Origin: Lutjanus erythropterus
Lineage: Eukaryota > Chordata > Actinopteri > Lutjaniformes > Lutjanidae
Reading direction: 5' to 3'
Length of the DNA: 64,000 bases
NCBI GenBank assembly: GCA_020091685.1
Contig: CM034607.1
Span: 11,337,548 to 11,401,547 of the forward strand
The position numbers and the translations under genes are program-made. Below the pieces are notes generated by a model. That model was not told the origin of the DNA, did no database searches, and saw nothing but the letters and a program-made list of their open reading frames with translations. This document shows positions 25,714 through 39,600 of this stretch, one piece after another (position 1 is the stretch's first letter; each line of letters opens with the position of its first letter).

Positions 25714-28700
25714 TTAATTTGGCAAATTTTTTCCACTGGATTTATTTTTTTTCTTGCAGGAAACAAAGACCAGCCTACATAATGCATACAGAGGAACTGC
25801 CAGACTGGGGATTCCTGCCAAAAGAAAGATGACCGCATTGATCCATGAAGGGTACGGTACTGATGCCATAGTGGGGAACTCCTCCTGGAAACCACAAAGG
25901 GATATGACTTGTTAGTACTCCACTACCAGCAAAATTTTCCATAAAAGTGTTTGTCTTTTTTGCAGTGAGGTATGACTAGAAAAAAAAAGTCAACAAGCTT
26001 GTGTGCTTACATAGTTGGGGTCCCAGACTAAATAGGTGAGCTCTTCTTGGGTTTGTGTCACCAGGTAGAAAACTAAAATAACCAGCACGATTAGAGGACT
26101 GACGAACCTCCATGAAACCTGCCAGAAGATGGAGGGCTTACGCCCGATCATGAACATCAGGTCCTCGTTGAACCTGCCAAACAAGAGGGGTTTAATTAGA
26201 TTTTAGTACACAGTATAGCTTTATTTTATCAGCAAAGTACCTCACTAGGAGTAACAACATATTTTATGGGATTGTGACCAAGCTGGCAGCACATAGAAGA
26301 CAGAACATAGAGGTTACAAAACATACTGTATATCATAGGCTTATAGTAAAATATATTATACCATGGTCTGATTGGCTGCAGGATGATGCCTAAGAAGTAG
26401 TTCAAACGTTCTAAATTAATGCTAAAATGGCCGTAGCATCAAGGACACAGTTTAACATTATATTTGGTTAAGTTTTCCATCATTGATATAAAAATAGTGA
26501 TTAGTGCAAAACACAAAAAAAGGTACATAAATGAGACCATTATCATTCATATTTTGTGAAAGGATCCTTGCGGTGCACAAAACCCAATTCCAAAAAAGTT
26601 GGGATGTTGTATAAAATGCAAATAAAAAATGGAGTGCAATGATTTGCAAGTACTTTTCAACCACTATTCAGTTAAAAAAAACAGTACAAAGACAAGATAT
26701 TTCATGTTTAAACTGATAATTTTTATTGTTTTTTGTAAATATACACTCATTTTGAATTTGATGCCAGGAATACACTCCAAAGAAGTTGGAACAGTGGCAA
26801 CAAAAGACTGGGAAAGTTGCTGATTGTTCAAAGAACACCTGTTTGGAACGCTCTACAGGTAAACAGGTTAAATGATAATATGATATAATTACGGTTGGGT
26901 AAGAAAGGCTCAGTCATCTGTAGTGGTATATTTTTCACTACTCTATCCACATTTCATTCCCTGGTCAAAGACACACAGGAGGCCAATTACCAAGGAGCAC
27001 TTCCCTTTCTTAGATGAAGTTCAAGGCCAGAACACAGAGATAAAGACCCGGTGGATGGTCAAAGGCACACAAGAAGCCACTTGCCAAATGTACTTATCTC
27101 ATGAAAGTGCTTACTGAACTGTTCTAATGGGTATTATTTTGACTAAGCCACACAAACCTAAGGGTAGTAGACAAGTTTGTACCATGGCTATGGAATAGAG
27201 CTAAGAGATAGGGAAAGGCAATACACAGGTATGTTTGAGTGTGGATCGAAATGTTAAAGAAAGTAGGAGACTCCTCAAATAGCACAAAGAGAAGTGTATC
27301 AGACTTTGTTCTTCAAGCTTTATATGACAGAAGTTGCTCTTCGTCCAGTGATCTTTTCTTTGATGTTGGTTTGGACTTTGAAATATTTTTGATGATTGAT
27401 TTTTCCAGCAAGTTTTACAAGGTGTTGTGGCTTTAAGCCCAGACCACACTGCCTTATTTCCTGAGACTTTTTGTCACAACACATCCATAAGCAAGGATGG
27501 GGCGAGGGTCACTGCTTTGTGAAAAAATTGTGTGGGCAAATAGTCCAACAGTTAAGACCATAAGTTCTCAACAATTTCAAGGAATGTAGGGATTTCACCA
27601 TCTACGATCCACGAGATCCTTAAAAGATACAGAGAACCTGGAGAAATCTCTGCATGTAAGGATCAAAGCCAAAACCAGCATTGAATGTCTGTGACCTTTG
27701 ATCTCTCAGGCAACACTGCATTAAAAACCTACATGATTGTACAAAGGATATTACTTATTGTGCAAAAAGTGCTCAGAACCTTTGTGCGCCAACACAGTTT
27801 GTCACTGGATTTACAAATGTCAATTAAGACTTTACCATGCAAAGCGCAAGCTATATATCAGCAACATACAGAAACGTTTCAGATTTCTCTGGGCCAGGTA
27901 ACTTGCACATTTGGAAAGGTCCCACTGATGCTGACAGGTGCTTACAGGTTTTAGAGCATCGTATGTGGCCATCCAGACATCTGTTTCAGAGATGCCCCTG
28001 CTTATTTCAGCAAGACAATGCCAAAACACATTCTGCATGTTATAATAGCGTGGTTAGCGTAAAAAAAAAAGTGCAGGTACTAGACTGGATTGCCTGCAGT
28101 CCAGACCTGTCTTCTATTGAAAATATGTGGCGCATTATGAAGTGCAAAATATGACAACAGAGACCCTGAACTGCTGAGCCACCGAAGTCATACATCGAGC
28201 CAGAAAAAGAAAAAAAAATCACTTTAGTGTCTTCAGTTCCTGACTGACTTACTGAGTGTTTACAGTAGTAAACATGCCTCTGACCCAAATTTTTCAGAAT
28301 GTGCCGCAGAATCATTGAACTGTCTCCTGTAACTAATCAACCTGGTTACCTTTTGAAGTTTCAAAATTGTTCCACAACTTTCCCAGTATTTTTCTCTGTC
28401 CCAACTTTCTTTAAAATGTGTTGCAGGCATCAAATTCAGGAGTGTATATTTACAGAAAACAATTAATTTTACCAGTTTGAGCGTTAAATATCTTGTCTTT
28501 GTACTGTGTTCAGTTGAATATAGGTTGAAAATGATTTGCAAACTATTGCACTCTTTTTTTTAATTTACATTTTACACAGCATCCCAACTTTTTGGGAACT
28601 AGGGTTTGTACATCCAACTTTGGTCAATAACAGGTAGAGTTTGATGGCCGTGTTCAGAAACAGGTATGTAGGTAGGCAATATACAATTCCATGTTAAGCA

Positions 28701-31700
28701 AATAAAATAATTGTGCACTAACCTGTCTATACCGTAGATGTAAACAACAGCTATCATCTCAAACAATCCAATGGTGAGAAGTGGAACAGATCCAGCAAAG
28801 TTGTCAAACAGAGTTACCCAATAAATCCCTGAACGCTGCGCAAACAGGAGGCAGATGATGAAGGCGACAACACATGTTACTCCTGAAACACACATACACA
28901 AAAACAAAAATCAGACAAATCAGTTCATCTGGAGTTGCAAAACCGATGAGTAGATTCTTTAAATACAAAAGAGAATACCAGTTAGTGCTTCTTGGGGCCA
29001 TTTTTTAGGTAACACGTTGAGGTCTTTCAGTGGGACCACCACTCCCTCAATATTTCCAAACAGGGTTGAGAGTCCGAGGCAGAGAAGCATGATGAAGAAG
29101 AGGATAGACCAGGCTGGGGAACCAGGCATCTTGATGATGGCCTCTGTAAACACGATGAAGGCCAGACCTGTTCCCTCCACACCCTGCACAAACACACACA
29201 TTAGACATAATGGAAATTAGACCCCAAAGAAACCCAATAATAACCTTGAAATCTGATAGATGATCATCAGTACAGTCACCTCACTGAGAAGTCTCTGCAT
29301 GCTACAGGGTTCGATCTCCAATCCAGAAACAATAGCAGGATAGGAGCTGTTGAGATGGATGAAAGCTGCATCGTAGTTGCTGGAAGTGATGCTGTCTTCA
29401 GGAAGGTCAAATGCATTTAATAATCTCATGATGTTGCTAGGGAGAAAATGTGTGACAGATGAGTATCTCCACAGTACTAGAATCAACATTACATTAAAAA
29501 ATTTTAGTATTTTCTGATGCAGTAAATTTGAGATATGTACAGATAGTTGATTATAAAGGTACTATAATTAAAAATATTACTTTAAAGGCATAATTAGCTG
29601 ATTAGAAAACATTTTCTTCAGTTCTCCAAACCTGTGTTTTGAAGTTTGTTTTTGTGGCTATCTTTTTGTTTACATTGTGATTGCAGATTGCACCTTTAAA
29701 ATTAAAGGTGTTACCGGTTGATTCCAGGTGTCATGGCACATCTGTGCCAGCGGGTTTGATCTGGTCTCTTCATGGCTGCAGTTTTGCCTGCATGTTTATG
29801 TTGCCTTGCTCAGATTTTGTTGACTTGACCCTCTTTCCTTGCTTTTGTACTTCTATCATGAGTAAGTTGGTTGTGTAGTTTCTTTTGTGCCTGTCTTTGA
29901 GTCTCCACAAGGTCTTTTATTTTGAAAATTGACTGTATTCTGTCTGCTTTTCTGTGTCTGACTTCCAGCCCGCTTGACCTGCTCTGTGCTAATTGATGTG
30001 GCATCCGTCAAAAATAGACTCAGCTCATATTTGAAGTGGAGCAGAACAGAGAACAGCCTCTGGGACGTGCTGAGACACCGCTGCTGAAATGGTTGTGATC
30101 AGCTCGGGCTGACGTGGCACAGCCGTGACGTGACGTTACGCGGCCGCGCCTGGTAGAATAGGGGGAGTAGGCTCAGGGAGGCTGAGAGCCAGCTGATTAG
30201 CCCCGCTCATGATAAGGGTTAGGGTAGGATAGAGTCAGATACCACAATATTTTTGACAAAATACCTCAACATTGATATTTATTGATATTGCAACAATATT
30301 GTAAGTCTGACTATTGGTGTTTTCACAAAATATTAACACAATGAGATTTTTGATAAATAATCAGCTCTAAGTTGAGGCTGTGAGCCCTGCCTGGGTTTAC
30401 TTTCAAAGTAAAGTAGAATACACAAACCTCATTTCCAAAGAAGTTGAGGCACCATGTAATATGTAAACAAACACAGAATTTTGTAAAATTTGTAAATCCT
30501 TTATCACCTATATTCCATTGAACCCGCTCAAAGACAAGATATCTAATGTTCAAATTGATAAACTTTATTTTTTTTGTAAATATACACTCATTCTGACTTT
30601 GAACACATTCCAAAAAAGTTTTCTCAATCGTTTCCACAAACTGTAAAGCTCATCCTTCTATTTAAATAACACGCACACTTGTACATATTGTATCTACTGT
30701 TTTAATATTGTTGTTCTTTCATATGTTATTGTCTATTCTCTATTTTTCTGTTTAAATCTTATATTTTTACTTCTGTTTGTTGTTATGCACCTACGTGCCA
30801 CAGCAAATTCCTTTTATGTGAAAACTTGCTCGGCAATAAAACCGATTCAAATTCTAATGTCCCCAACGGTGAGGAACATTCTTAAATTGTTGGACTATTT
30901 TTCCATGCAGTTTGTAACAAAGTAGTAAACCTTATCTCACCCTTGCATGTGAACAAGTGACCCTTTCAAGGATGCCCCTTTCGTACCCAGTCATGATACT
31001 ATCACCTGTTGTGGAAAGTTTCAAACAGGAACATTCCACAACTTTCCCAGTCTTTTGTTGCCCCTGTTGTCCCAGCTTTTTTTGAAAACATGTTGCAGGC
31101 ATCAAAGAATGAGTCAGGTTGAACATTAAATATCTTGTTGTTGAAGAAGAAAATTGAAACCAACACCATGTGACTACTCACCCGTTGATGCAGTTGTCAA
31201 ATTTCTGTGTAGCCCTGAAGCCAATGATGGTGTAGGTGACTGTGGCAGCATAGATTGAGGTGAGGCCAGTTATAGCAGACAGGATCACAGCATCTTTCAT
31301 GCAGTTGTTGCTTTGGAAAAGAAAAAAAAAAAGTCCAAACATTCAGGACACACCATCTACTACTGTATCTTTCATTGAAGTGAGCTTAATATAAGTTGAA
31401 CAAGGTTTCAAAAAATGTCTCTTACTGAACAGGGTTGTAGCTTGAGAAGGAGATAAGGCCTCCCCATGCTAAGCTAAAGGCGTAAAAGACCTGGGCACCT
31501 GCATCCAGCCAAGTATTTGGTTTCATCAACTCATCAACCTGCAAGAGCAAGGCAAACAGTGTGACGTGGCTTTAAGCTATGAGATGTATAACTGGCTTTT
31601 TGAACAGTAGCGATTTGGAACGTACATTAGGCGTGAAGAGGAACTGTACTCCACTCAGGGCACCTTTAAGAGTCAGTCCTCGGATCAGGAAGATGGCCAG

Positions 31701-33873
31701 CACTATGTAAGGCAGAATAGCTGTGACGTACACTGCCTGAGGTCATTACAAGAAAAGAAAAACATGAAATAATAATTGCGGTGATTCAGGAATGCATGTT
31801 GTTTGACTAATGGTTCGACAAACCTTGCCTGAAGTGCTGATCCCTCGTATGTAGCAGATACCGACAACTGACCAGGCAGCTAACAGGCAGACGACTACGG
31901 GCCAGTGGATTCCTCCAGAGTCAGCTATAGAGGATGTGGCATTCAGAGTCACTCTGTAAAAGTAGTAATCCACAGTGGAGCTCTGTTGACACTCTGGTAC
32001 ATATCCTACAGAGGTACAAAACAGTTATGCAAATGTTTAAATCGTGAATAGAGTTTGGGTACTTAATTTGTTTGAGCGTCTCTTTGGATATATTCAAATA
32101 CCTGTCCCATTGTCATTGAGAGGACACTGGGCCCACGGCAGCGGGCTTTGAAAGGAATTGAAAAGATACCACATGATCCAGGCTATTAAGGTGTTGTAGT
32201 ACAGTCCAATCAATAAGGAAACCAGCATGGAGGCTACACCTGACAAGGACATAATCATTAATGATATCACACTTACAGGCAGCCAGATAGTGTTCATTAA
32301 CAGCCTTGTGTTGCGGTAAATTGTTCTAGAGCCTGTTTTCCTTACCAATACCAGTCAGATAAGGGTTGATGGCCCTCCACACTCCCACGCTGCCTTTCCT
32401 GAGGCGCTGGCCGATGGCAAACTCCAGCAGCAGGAGAGGCATTCCTTCGAGCACCAGCAGGATCAAGTAGGGAATCAGAAAGGCACCTGAGAAATGTATG
32501 ATCAGTGGCACAATTATACATCTTGTTGAATATATAACAATCACAGGCTTTTTATATCATACCTTTTACATACCCTTTATATTAAAATGTTTTAGTGGGA
32601 AAATAAAGCTTGATTGAATATAATGTTTATTTCGGGCTGTAAAGCAGTCCCACAGGGCCCCGCCTGTGACCAGTGTATAACCCTTGCTCCATGTTTCCTC
32701 CTTGCAAGTAGCTGGGAAATGTAGCTGGGTGGGTTGTTTGCTTGTACCAGTGACATCTGTTTTGGGTCTAAGTTTTTCCTTTAACTAAATTTGTGCTAAA
32801 ATTGTACTGTGCACTGATCTGTGTATAATTTGTGCGCACAAATGCTAGACTGATCTCATTTATTCATTTATACGATTTAGCAATCTGTGCTCCTGATTTC
32901 CAGGCCATCATAAATCTAACTTTTGTGTAGTGCAGTCCAGCCACTGGGATGCAGCCACTGGTGGGCCTCAGAGTCCCACCTTGAAGGCCTCAGAGGCAGA
33001 GCTACTGCCAACTGGTTAGATTAAACTCTATTTACATCAACTACTGTTGTAGTTGCTTCCACTTGTAAATGGTATTCATGTCAACATCCAAATTGAAAGC
33101 CAGTCAAAGTCCATCACTCGAGGTTATAGACCCCAAATATGATGGATATAGTGCTATATTCTATAATCTTATGCACTATTATAATCTCCACAAAGCTTTA
33201 TTTACAATCTTACAACTCACCAATGACATAAAAGTTCACAAGCTGACCACAAGATTCTTTCCCCATTTCTACCATCCATGCTGTAAACATGGTACAAGAG
33301 AACTTCTAGTTTAAAAAAAAGAAAAATCACCACAATCAACAGTTAAATTGGCCTCACTAAACTGTCTCATCCCCTGTGACTCTTCAGTATTTGAAATGAC
33401 ACAGCCACTTTTGACAAGAACCACAAATATATGCACAATGAATAGGTGTCTTTTTTTGTGAGGGAAAGTTTCACAGGTCACATATCTGATATTAGAATCA
33501 GAATTACACTAATTCTGCAGTGTTATAATAAGTCACTCTAGGAAAATGATATCTGAAAGATACAAAATATAATAAAAAAGTATACAGGCGGCTAGTCCTA
33601 GGTAGTTCAACTACACTATCGTTATCGACAGTCCTTGGATAAGATGTCCAATTATCATTTCCATCTAAGCTTACCTCCTCCATGACTTTGACACAAGTAA
33701 GGGAATCGCCACACATTGCCAATCCCAATGCAGAAGCCCACACAGGTTAGGATGTACTGGGCTTTGTTGTCCCACTTGGGCCTGTCCCCGGCCTCCTCCT
33801 TATCCATCCTCTCCAGATCATCATAGGAAGGGATCCTGAGATCAAGTCCTGGATTAGGGAGCACCAGTCTCAT
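25714..33873 (-). CDS. slc6a19: B0AT1-like neutral amino acid transporter, tandem copy B, 12 exons, 622 aa
   Basis: Sodium-coupled SLC6 transporter of the B0AT1 family, which in vertebrates absorbs neutral amino acids at the apical gut and kidney membrane with collectrin or ACE2 as partner. Exons in transcript order: 33873-33675, 32486-32346, 32239-32102, 32005-31824, 31736-31626, 31538-31426, 31310-31182, 29436-29280, 29183-28979, 28882-28723, 26173-26011, 25884-25714 (1869 nt). The N-terminus [11 protein letters not shown] matches SLC6A19, the ATG has a CACC Kozak context, and EGTGLAF opens exon 9. Odd features are pocket changes: [10 protein letters not shown] in TM1 (Ile51, where the other copies have Leu), Ile124 in TM3, and [10 protein letters not shown] in TM6 (Ala277, Trp282). 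The C-terminal tail is short and ends [14 protein letters not shown]. Transposon copies lie in introns 7 and 10. Reading frame intact. Confidence 0.93.
26578..28608 (+). mobile_element. Tc1/mariner-superfamily transposon with long inverted repeats, in intron 10 of copy B
   Basis: About 2.0 kb. The left end (caaaacccaattccaaaaaa) and the right end (ttgggaactagggtttg) are inverted copies, and the similarity extends about 190 bp inward, including a shared aagacaagatattt and tgtaaatatacactca. The right end is followed by TA and the left is preceded by CA, a likely mutated TA target duplication. It is inserted between exons 10 and 11 and does not touch the exons. Confidence 0.75.
27590..28155 (+). 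pseudogene. Decayed DDE transposase inside the intron 10 element
   Basis: The plus strand shows separate fragments of a Tc1/mariner-type transposase: an N-terminal region broken by stops and frame changes, then [11 protein letters not shown] (second catalytic Asp region) and [11 protein letters not shown] (third catalytic acid region) in the frame open over 27837-28154. Stops and shifts upstream show that it is inactive. No restored protein is given. Confidence 0.65.
30000..30190. repeat. GC-rich dispersed repeat fragment in intron 7 of copy B
   Basis: A GC-rich island in AT-rich intron DNA, containing 'gctgagacaccgctgctgaa' and 'gacgtggcacagccgtgacg'. This resembles a widespread teleost interspersed repeat. 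No exon or reading frame is supported. Confidence 0.35.
30225..30400. repeat. Fragment of the 11383-type MITE in intron 7 of copy B
   Basis: The segment 'acaaaatacctcaac' to 'aatgagatttttgat' matches the interior of the MITE-like element in tert intron 15. The termini are not clear, so it is a fragment. Confidence 0.4.
30421..31143. mobile_element. Truncated relative of the Tc1/mariner element in intron 7 of copy B
   Basis: Starts cacaaacctcatttccaaag and shares the inner inverted-repeat sequence (aagacaagatatctaatg, tgtaaatatacactca) with the 26578-28608 element. The right side still shows the inverted copy up to 'taaatatcttgttg'. The outer right end and the transposase are missing. A LINE 3' tail (about 30640-30860) is embedded in it. 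Confidence 0.6.
30640..30860 (+). repeat. LINE 3' end, nested in the intron 7 element
   Basis: A T-rich segment ending 'cttgctcggcaataaaaccg attcaaattct', the characteristic 3' terminus of truncated teleost non-LTR retrotransposons. It interrupts the transposon relic, so it inserted later. Confidence 0.5.
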
Positions 33874-34051
33874 GGTGACCTTTCTTGAGCCGAGAGATGT
33901 TACGTTGTCGTTCTTGGAAGTCAAAGTGAGCGCTTAGTGTGAGCGCTCGCAATCTTGAAACAAGTTTATGATGATTTATTGGTGCAGTCCACAGATTAGC
34001 CAGTGCATACTTTGCACTTCTGTTTTTATACAACCATTCAGCTATTAAATT

Positions 34052-34215
34052 TAAAGGACCAGAATGAACTACATAGGACCAGGAGAATTTAGTGGCATCT
34101 TGCAGTGAGGTTGCTGAGTGCAGCCCACTGAATATCCTCCTCTCACTCCTCCCTTTCCAAGCATATAGGAGAACCTACAGTGGCTATGAAACTCGTTAGC
34201 GGCTTATTAGCAGCT
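34052..34215. repeat. Fragment of a common AAAGGTCC-type MITE
   Basis: Contains taaaggaccagaatgaacta and ttagtggcatcttgcagtga, then 'ataggagaacctacagtggc'. This is in inverse order to the fuller element at 48361-48837, so it is a decayed copy in opposite orientation. Confidence 0.5.
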
Positions 34216-34919
34216 TTGTCTGGGATTCTGCACTAAAACACATTATAAACTGAGCTGATAAGGGCCTTAAGGTGGGTCTTGCTTTATTATCTAATCTTCA
34301 GGCCCGACCCTGAAGTTTTTCTTTGTCACATGCTCAACATTTCTCTACACTGTGCAGTGAAATGCTCTGTTTCCCCCTGCGATATGTGCTTCACAAAAAG
34401 AATAAAATATCAAAAATACAATTCATACCAGTAGAATTTGGTGCAAATGTTAAAGGGAAGCAGGGGAAGGGTGGAGGTATTTGTCCACAGGGAACATCAG
34501 CGGAGTAGTCTATCAGGAGTGGGGGAACCTCGAGGAGGGGACCCCATACATTGTCATTCAATTCAAAACAGCTTGAACAAGCGACTCTTGGGATGATGAG
34601 ATCTGAAGCACATGATTATAGATAAAGTTATTAAAGCCACTGTAGGCAACAATTGAACATACATGATACAAGCCCTTCTGCTGTTTTCTTTGTTGCTTGT
34701 AACACTCCGCTAAGCCCCTCCAACCAAATCCTCAGGCTAAAATGGCAGCAGAAGGAGTGGGTTGCCCTGCAAAACCTCTCCTCACTCAGTGCGACCACAT
34801 TTTCTTCTCACTGAGATTTGTACCCCTTGAAAAAATTATTCCCCACTGTTTGTCACCATGCCTCTATGCCACGAAAACATAATGCCTCCAGCCATAGCTG
34901 TTGCCAACGCAGAGGCATT

Positions 34920-36240
34920 TTCAGGTTGTCTGGGCGTATGTACGTGGAAGTGATATCCCAGGACTCTTCAAATTTGGCAGTGGCACAAATGTCCACCTGC
35001 ACTCAAAAATGAACTGATTAGATTTTGGTGATTGGACGTTAAAGGTCATGGTCCCTGTGACCTCATGTTCATGAATGTCCCACTCTTGTAATGCTATTTC
35101 TCAAGAACGCTTTGGCAGAATTTCTTAAAATGTGGCACAATGATCCACTTGGACTCAAGGATGAGCTAATTTGATTTTGTCGGTCAAAGGTCCAGAGCTG
35201 TGACAGTATGGATTTTTTCTGAACGTGATGAAAAGCAACATATTTCAGTGGGATGGTAGTACAGTGACTTGCCAAATAATTGTCTGAGTGGACTTTATTG
35301 CAAGATTCTGTTATAAGCATAGTGTTGGTCCTCAAAGGAATAGGGCAGTGTGAAATTTTTGTGCGCCATGCAAATGAGGGAGAGTGAGCAGCAGAAACTT
35401 ATACTTGGCAGTAAACTATCAACCTCAGAAGTAAATGTTCAATAAAGGTTACAGTGTGTCCGTCAGTATATGCTGCAGCTTCTCATGACCAGGAAAAGTT
35501 TCAAATGTTGTTTCCCAACTGCTGGAAAAATAAAGGAGGTTAGCGAGGACATAAACTGAGCAGGAATGGCTAATATTAAACTAATGCTAACGCTAGCATT
35601 GTACCTTTACGATGTCAGCTTCTGTGCACTCATGTTCATTTGAGAAGCTTTACAATCTAACCTTGAACTACAGTTTCTGCAGATGGGAAAATAAATCAAC
35701 AATAAATCCAACACTGTACATATTCTGTGACCCTTTATCCACTTTTTCATCTTGAAAACTGTTGTTGTTGTTAGCATGTTGTTAGCCATCCTCTGGCAAT
35801 CCCATGATTATTTGGGTTGAGTGTCAACCAATCAGAGGTTTTTCTCCTGACTTGTTAACCAATCAGAGGTTGTGTCCAGGACTTTTTATTTATAGAGCCA
35901 TGCGCTGATCTCACATTGCATAAAGGAATAATGTGAGATTGACCTTTCAAAATAAGATGTGCTGTGATCATGTAATGAGCTTTCCTCAGCAGTGGGCATC
36001 ACCTGACCACAGTATTATGGTCACAGCCCACAGCCCTAATGTCAAAGGTCACTGTGACCTCACGTCTGTCCCATCTGTGTGAACATAATATCTCAGGATC
36101 ACTTGGATAAAATGTCTTGAAATTTGGTACAAACTGGAGTCAAGGATGAACTGATTAGATTTAGAAGGACCTCACAAAACATGTTTTTGGTCATGACTCA
36201 AGAATCCAAAGGTTACAGGTCAACTTCATTGTGATAATGT
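34920..36240. repeat. Repeated 'calcium-of-ctgtgacctca' type dispersed repeat blocks
   Basis: Two blocks (about 34950-35230 and 36030-36235) share 'aaggtca.tg.ccctgtgacctca' style motifs with 'actcaaggatgagct.attt.gatt'. A weaker third occurrence lies near 37905-37990. Similar blocks are common in teleost DNA. There is no coding content. Confidence 0.4.
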
Positions 36241-36439
36241 CCTACAAAAAGACTTAAAGCTCTGTATCATCTGTACTCTAAAAATATCATCTCATTCTCT
36301 TATTAATACAGACAACACCAAGTATAATTACATAATCATATTATGTAAGACTCTGGTGACTACTGATTAAGCTGGCAGTGTAATATTATGCCGTACTAAA
36401 CTTTGCTGACTTTGCTGCCACTAATCACACCACTGTGTC

Positions 36440-36665
36440 ACTTTGCTTGATACTTGTACTATTAGTTCAAGTACAACAGTAGTTGTTGGTACTGTATGTG
36501 CAATGCTATTGCTTGTAAATTTGCATTTTGAGTCTAATTGCTCTTGTTTTGGTTATTTATTTTTCCTATTTATCTGTACTTATCTCTGTGCTTGTGCTGC
36601 TGTAACACCCGATCTGAGTGATCAGGGCAATCAATAAAAGATAATCTTATCTATCTTATCTTACA
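36440..36665 (+). repeat. LINE 3' end with short tandem tail
   Basis: Ends 'cttgtgctgctgtaacaccc', then 'atcaataaaagataatctta' and repeats of TATCT. This is the standard 3' terminus of a 5'-truncated teleost LINE copy on the plus strand. Confidence 0.6.
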
Positions 36666-39600
36666 CCCTAGTATTTTATTGATCTTCCACATGTGGGAAA
36701 AAATTACACTGTAATTGAATGGCTGTTTTAAGAAACGTCACTCACTGCTGTGTGTGTTTTTTGTCACCCTCTCCATGTTATAGGCTGTAATGTAACAAAT
36801 ACATTTAGTGAGCATCACTAAATGAGTATGAGTAGGTGAATACTACTTAGCCTTGTAACATACATTGTTGTGATGGAAAGAGCAACCTTTGTTTAAAACA
36901 TCCTAAGCATGTATTTGAGAAAATATTCTCCACTAAAAATCTCACTGGTGTTGATACTTTACGTCTTGTGTTTTCCAGTCTAATCCATCTACTTAATTGA
37001 TCTTGTTCTTGTCAGAATCATAATCAGAGAAGACTACCTGAGGACTTGCCTACTCTGGTTAATTTAATTTTATCCCAAACTTCTAAAACCACCCCAGAAT
37101 GTATTTATTGACTGGAGGAACCACTGATGAGCCTTAGGTCACACAATCTCATTGTAATTCTACAACTATTGTGTACCAAGCTCTAACAAATGACTTGATG
37201 ATGATGTTTCTAACGGATTCGGTCGTTATATAAGACTTGCTTTTATGATTATTTTTGTGAAATGATAATAGCCTGGAAGTTGATCAAGTGCACCAAATGA
37301 TCAAGGCAAAGTTCAGTTCGGCTGACTTCAATAAAACTTATTTTCAGTCCCTATTAGCTATGTAAGTTACTTATCATAGGTTATGATGTTATTTATTGAC
37401 TACTTTATAAACACTACAGACTGCTGATCTTTCATTTGTTTATTATTATAATGGCAATATATTATAATGAGCTAAATATAATATATGGTATCATTACGTA
37501 CCGTAGTTGAATGAGCACTTGCATAAGGGATAGTAGTCAGTTAATAATTTAACAGTTAAAGCATGTTAAACATTGCCTCACTTATAGCCAGGAGCAAGAG
37601 TGGAAATCTTCCAGTCCACCAAAAGTATCTGACTAATTTATTGATCTGATGCTCTTCTTCAACTAGAAAAGATCAAATAGTCCATCAGGTGATCAACCCC
37701 CCAAAAAAATAATTTCATTTGGGATCCTACGATATCCTACTATTTATAACCTGAAGGTTTCTGGCTATGAGGTGTGGTGGCCTGGAACAGATTACACTTA
37801 CATTTATTTCATATTTTAATTACACAGAACTAGTTACATGCACCTAGCTATTCTCCAGCACTGTTAGTATCCTATTAAAGATATGTGTGAAATTCTGTCA
37901 GGATCAGTGAATTCTTGAGTTATAGCCAAGAGGTCACAGTGACCCCTGACAACAAAAATCAAATTATTTTATCTTTCAGTCCAAGTGTCCTAAGTCCTAA
38001 TTTTAAAGAAATTCCCTCAAGGCAAGGCATTCATAAGAAAGGGATGACGCAAAAAGTTAGACTTTGCACAGCTGGTGTGGAGCCATAAAAAATTTTTTTT
38101 CAAGGTTTTTCCCGACATTATGAATCACAGAGTTCCTTCAGCAGACAGTCATGAATGTGCACAAAATATTAGGCTGATTGGTCCAATAATACTCTGTTAT
38201 AATATCTGCCAATTGTTATGAAGATGTCTAATAAAAATGATTAGCAAAGCGTCTTAAATGTTGCTGTTCTTACCACTCCGGACAGTATGTTGTGTTTTGT
38301 TGCTTCTGGTCCACCTGACTTCACTGTCACTCTGTGGTCTGTAAGTGCGAGGTCTCCCTCTCTTGGATGATGTGCTGCTCTACATCTCCTGCTTGAGGTA
38401 CTGTAGCGGTACTGCACACTAGACATGGTTGTGCCGTGATGGGACACACGAATGCTGGTGACAAACTGTTAGTATTTCATACCAAACTCGAAAAAATGGG
38501 CACTTCATGGGTTGAAATTGGCTCAACGTGCCTAATCAGCCCTGAACCTCAGTCAGCCTCACAAATTCAATAATAAGTCACTTAGCAACTCCTCTCTCAT
38601 ACATCCAACCCCCACCCACCAACAACAGCATTCTGTCCACCCACAGCAAAGTATGCAGTGGGTGGAGTTTGGCTCGGACTTGTGGTTGTATGGATGGGTC
38701 CCACACTCACCGCCAAAGCCAGGAGTTTGATGTCTAAACTGTCCATGCCTGTTAAAGACTAACTGATGCTTCCTGTCACCCTGTGTCTCTGATAGATCCT
38801 CATTCTTTATGCAAGTTTTCCAAGTAGAAGATAAAACTTTGTTAATTTTTATTTGAAAAGCGTATAATTTGCTATATTTTATTTAATAGGTAGACAGTTT
38901 TAAATATTGACAGATATTTATTAGTCATGTGCTGTAAAGTTAAATAGACACAATTATATTTCACAGAGACAAAAACTGTGTCAATGGCAAGAATAAACAG
39001 GTATAAAACGTGGACAGATGGAAGATGGTAAACTGTCATGAAGAAATGATACAGGCTAATGAGTGTGACAAGAAAGTATATCGATACAGCAGCAATGAAC
39101 CTGCACAAAACATGAACATAAATGTGAGTACTTTAATAAAGTAGATCAATAAAAAAATCAGTTTTGCGCTTTAAAGGTCCCATGAAACAGCTGGTGAAGT
39201 GCTTATTAGGGAGGGATTTATTGCAGATATTGAGTGGTGTTTAAAAGTAGCTGTGTGTTACGTTCCCCCGTCATGAGGCTCTACCCAGACTGAGACCTCC
39301 CAGTGAACACAGCTAGACCGGGACTAACAGACACCAGTCAGGCGACAGGGAATAGACTACAGTACTGAAGTCACAGCTAACAAGCTAATGGCAGTCAGCT
39401 GTTAGCTAAGGTTTTTTAGCGGCTAGTAAAGCTATATTTACATCAAGCAACTCTGTAAACGACCTGTGTTCTGTATTGCCTGTTGGTCTCGGAGGCCATG
39501 TTCATCCCGCTGACCAGCTGTGCTCACTGGGGAGGCCGCTGAGCCCAGTTACATTGCTGGGTAATGGAAGCTTGTGAAAGCTAGCATTACCTGTCCTTTA

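Noticed and set aside
33874..33924. Seventeen-residue N-terminal extension of slc6a19 copy B
   Set aside because: The open frame starts at TTG, while the ATG at 33873 has a strong context and matches the SLC6A19 N-terminus.
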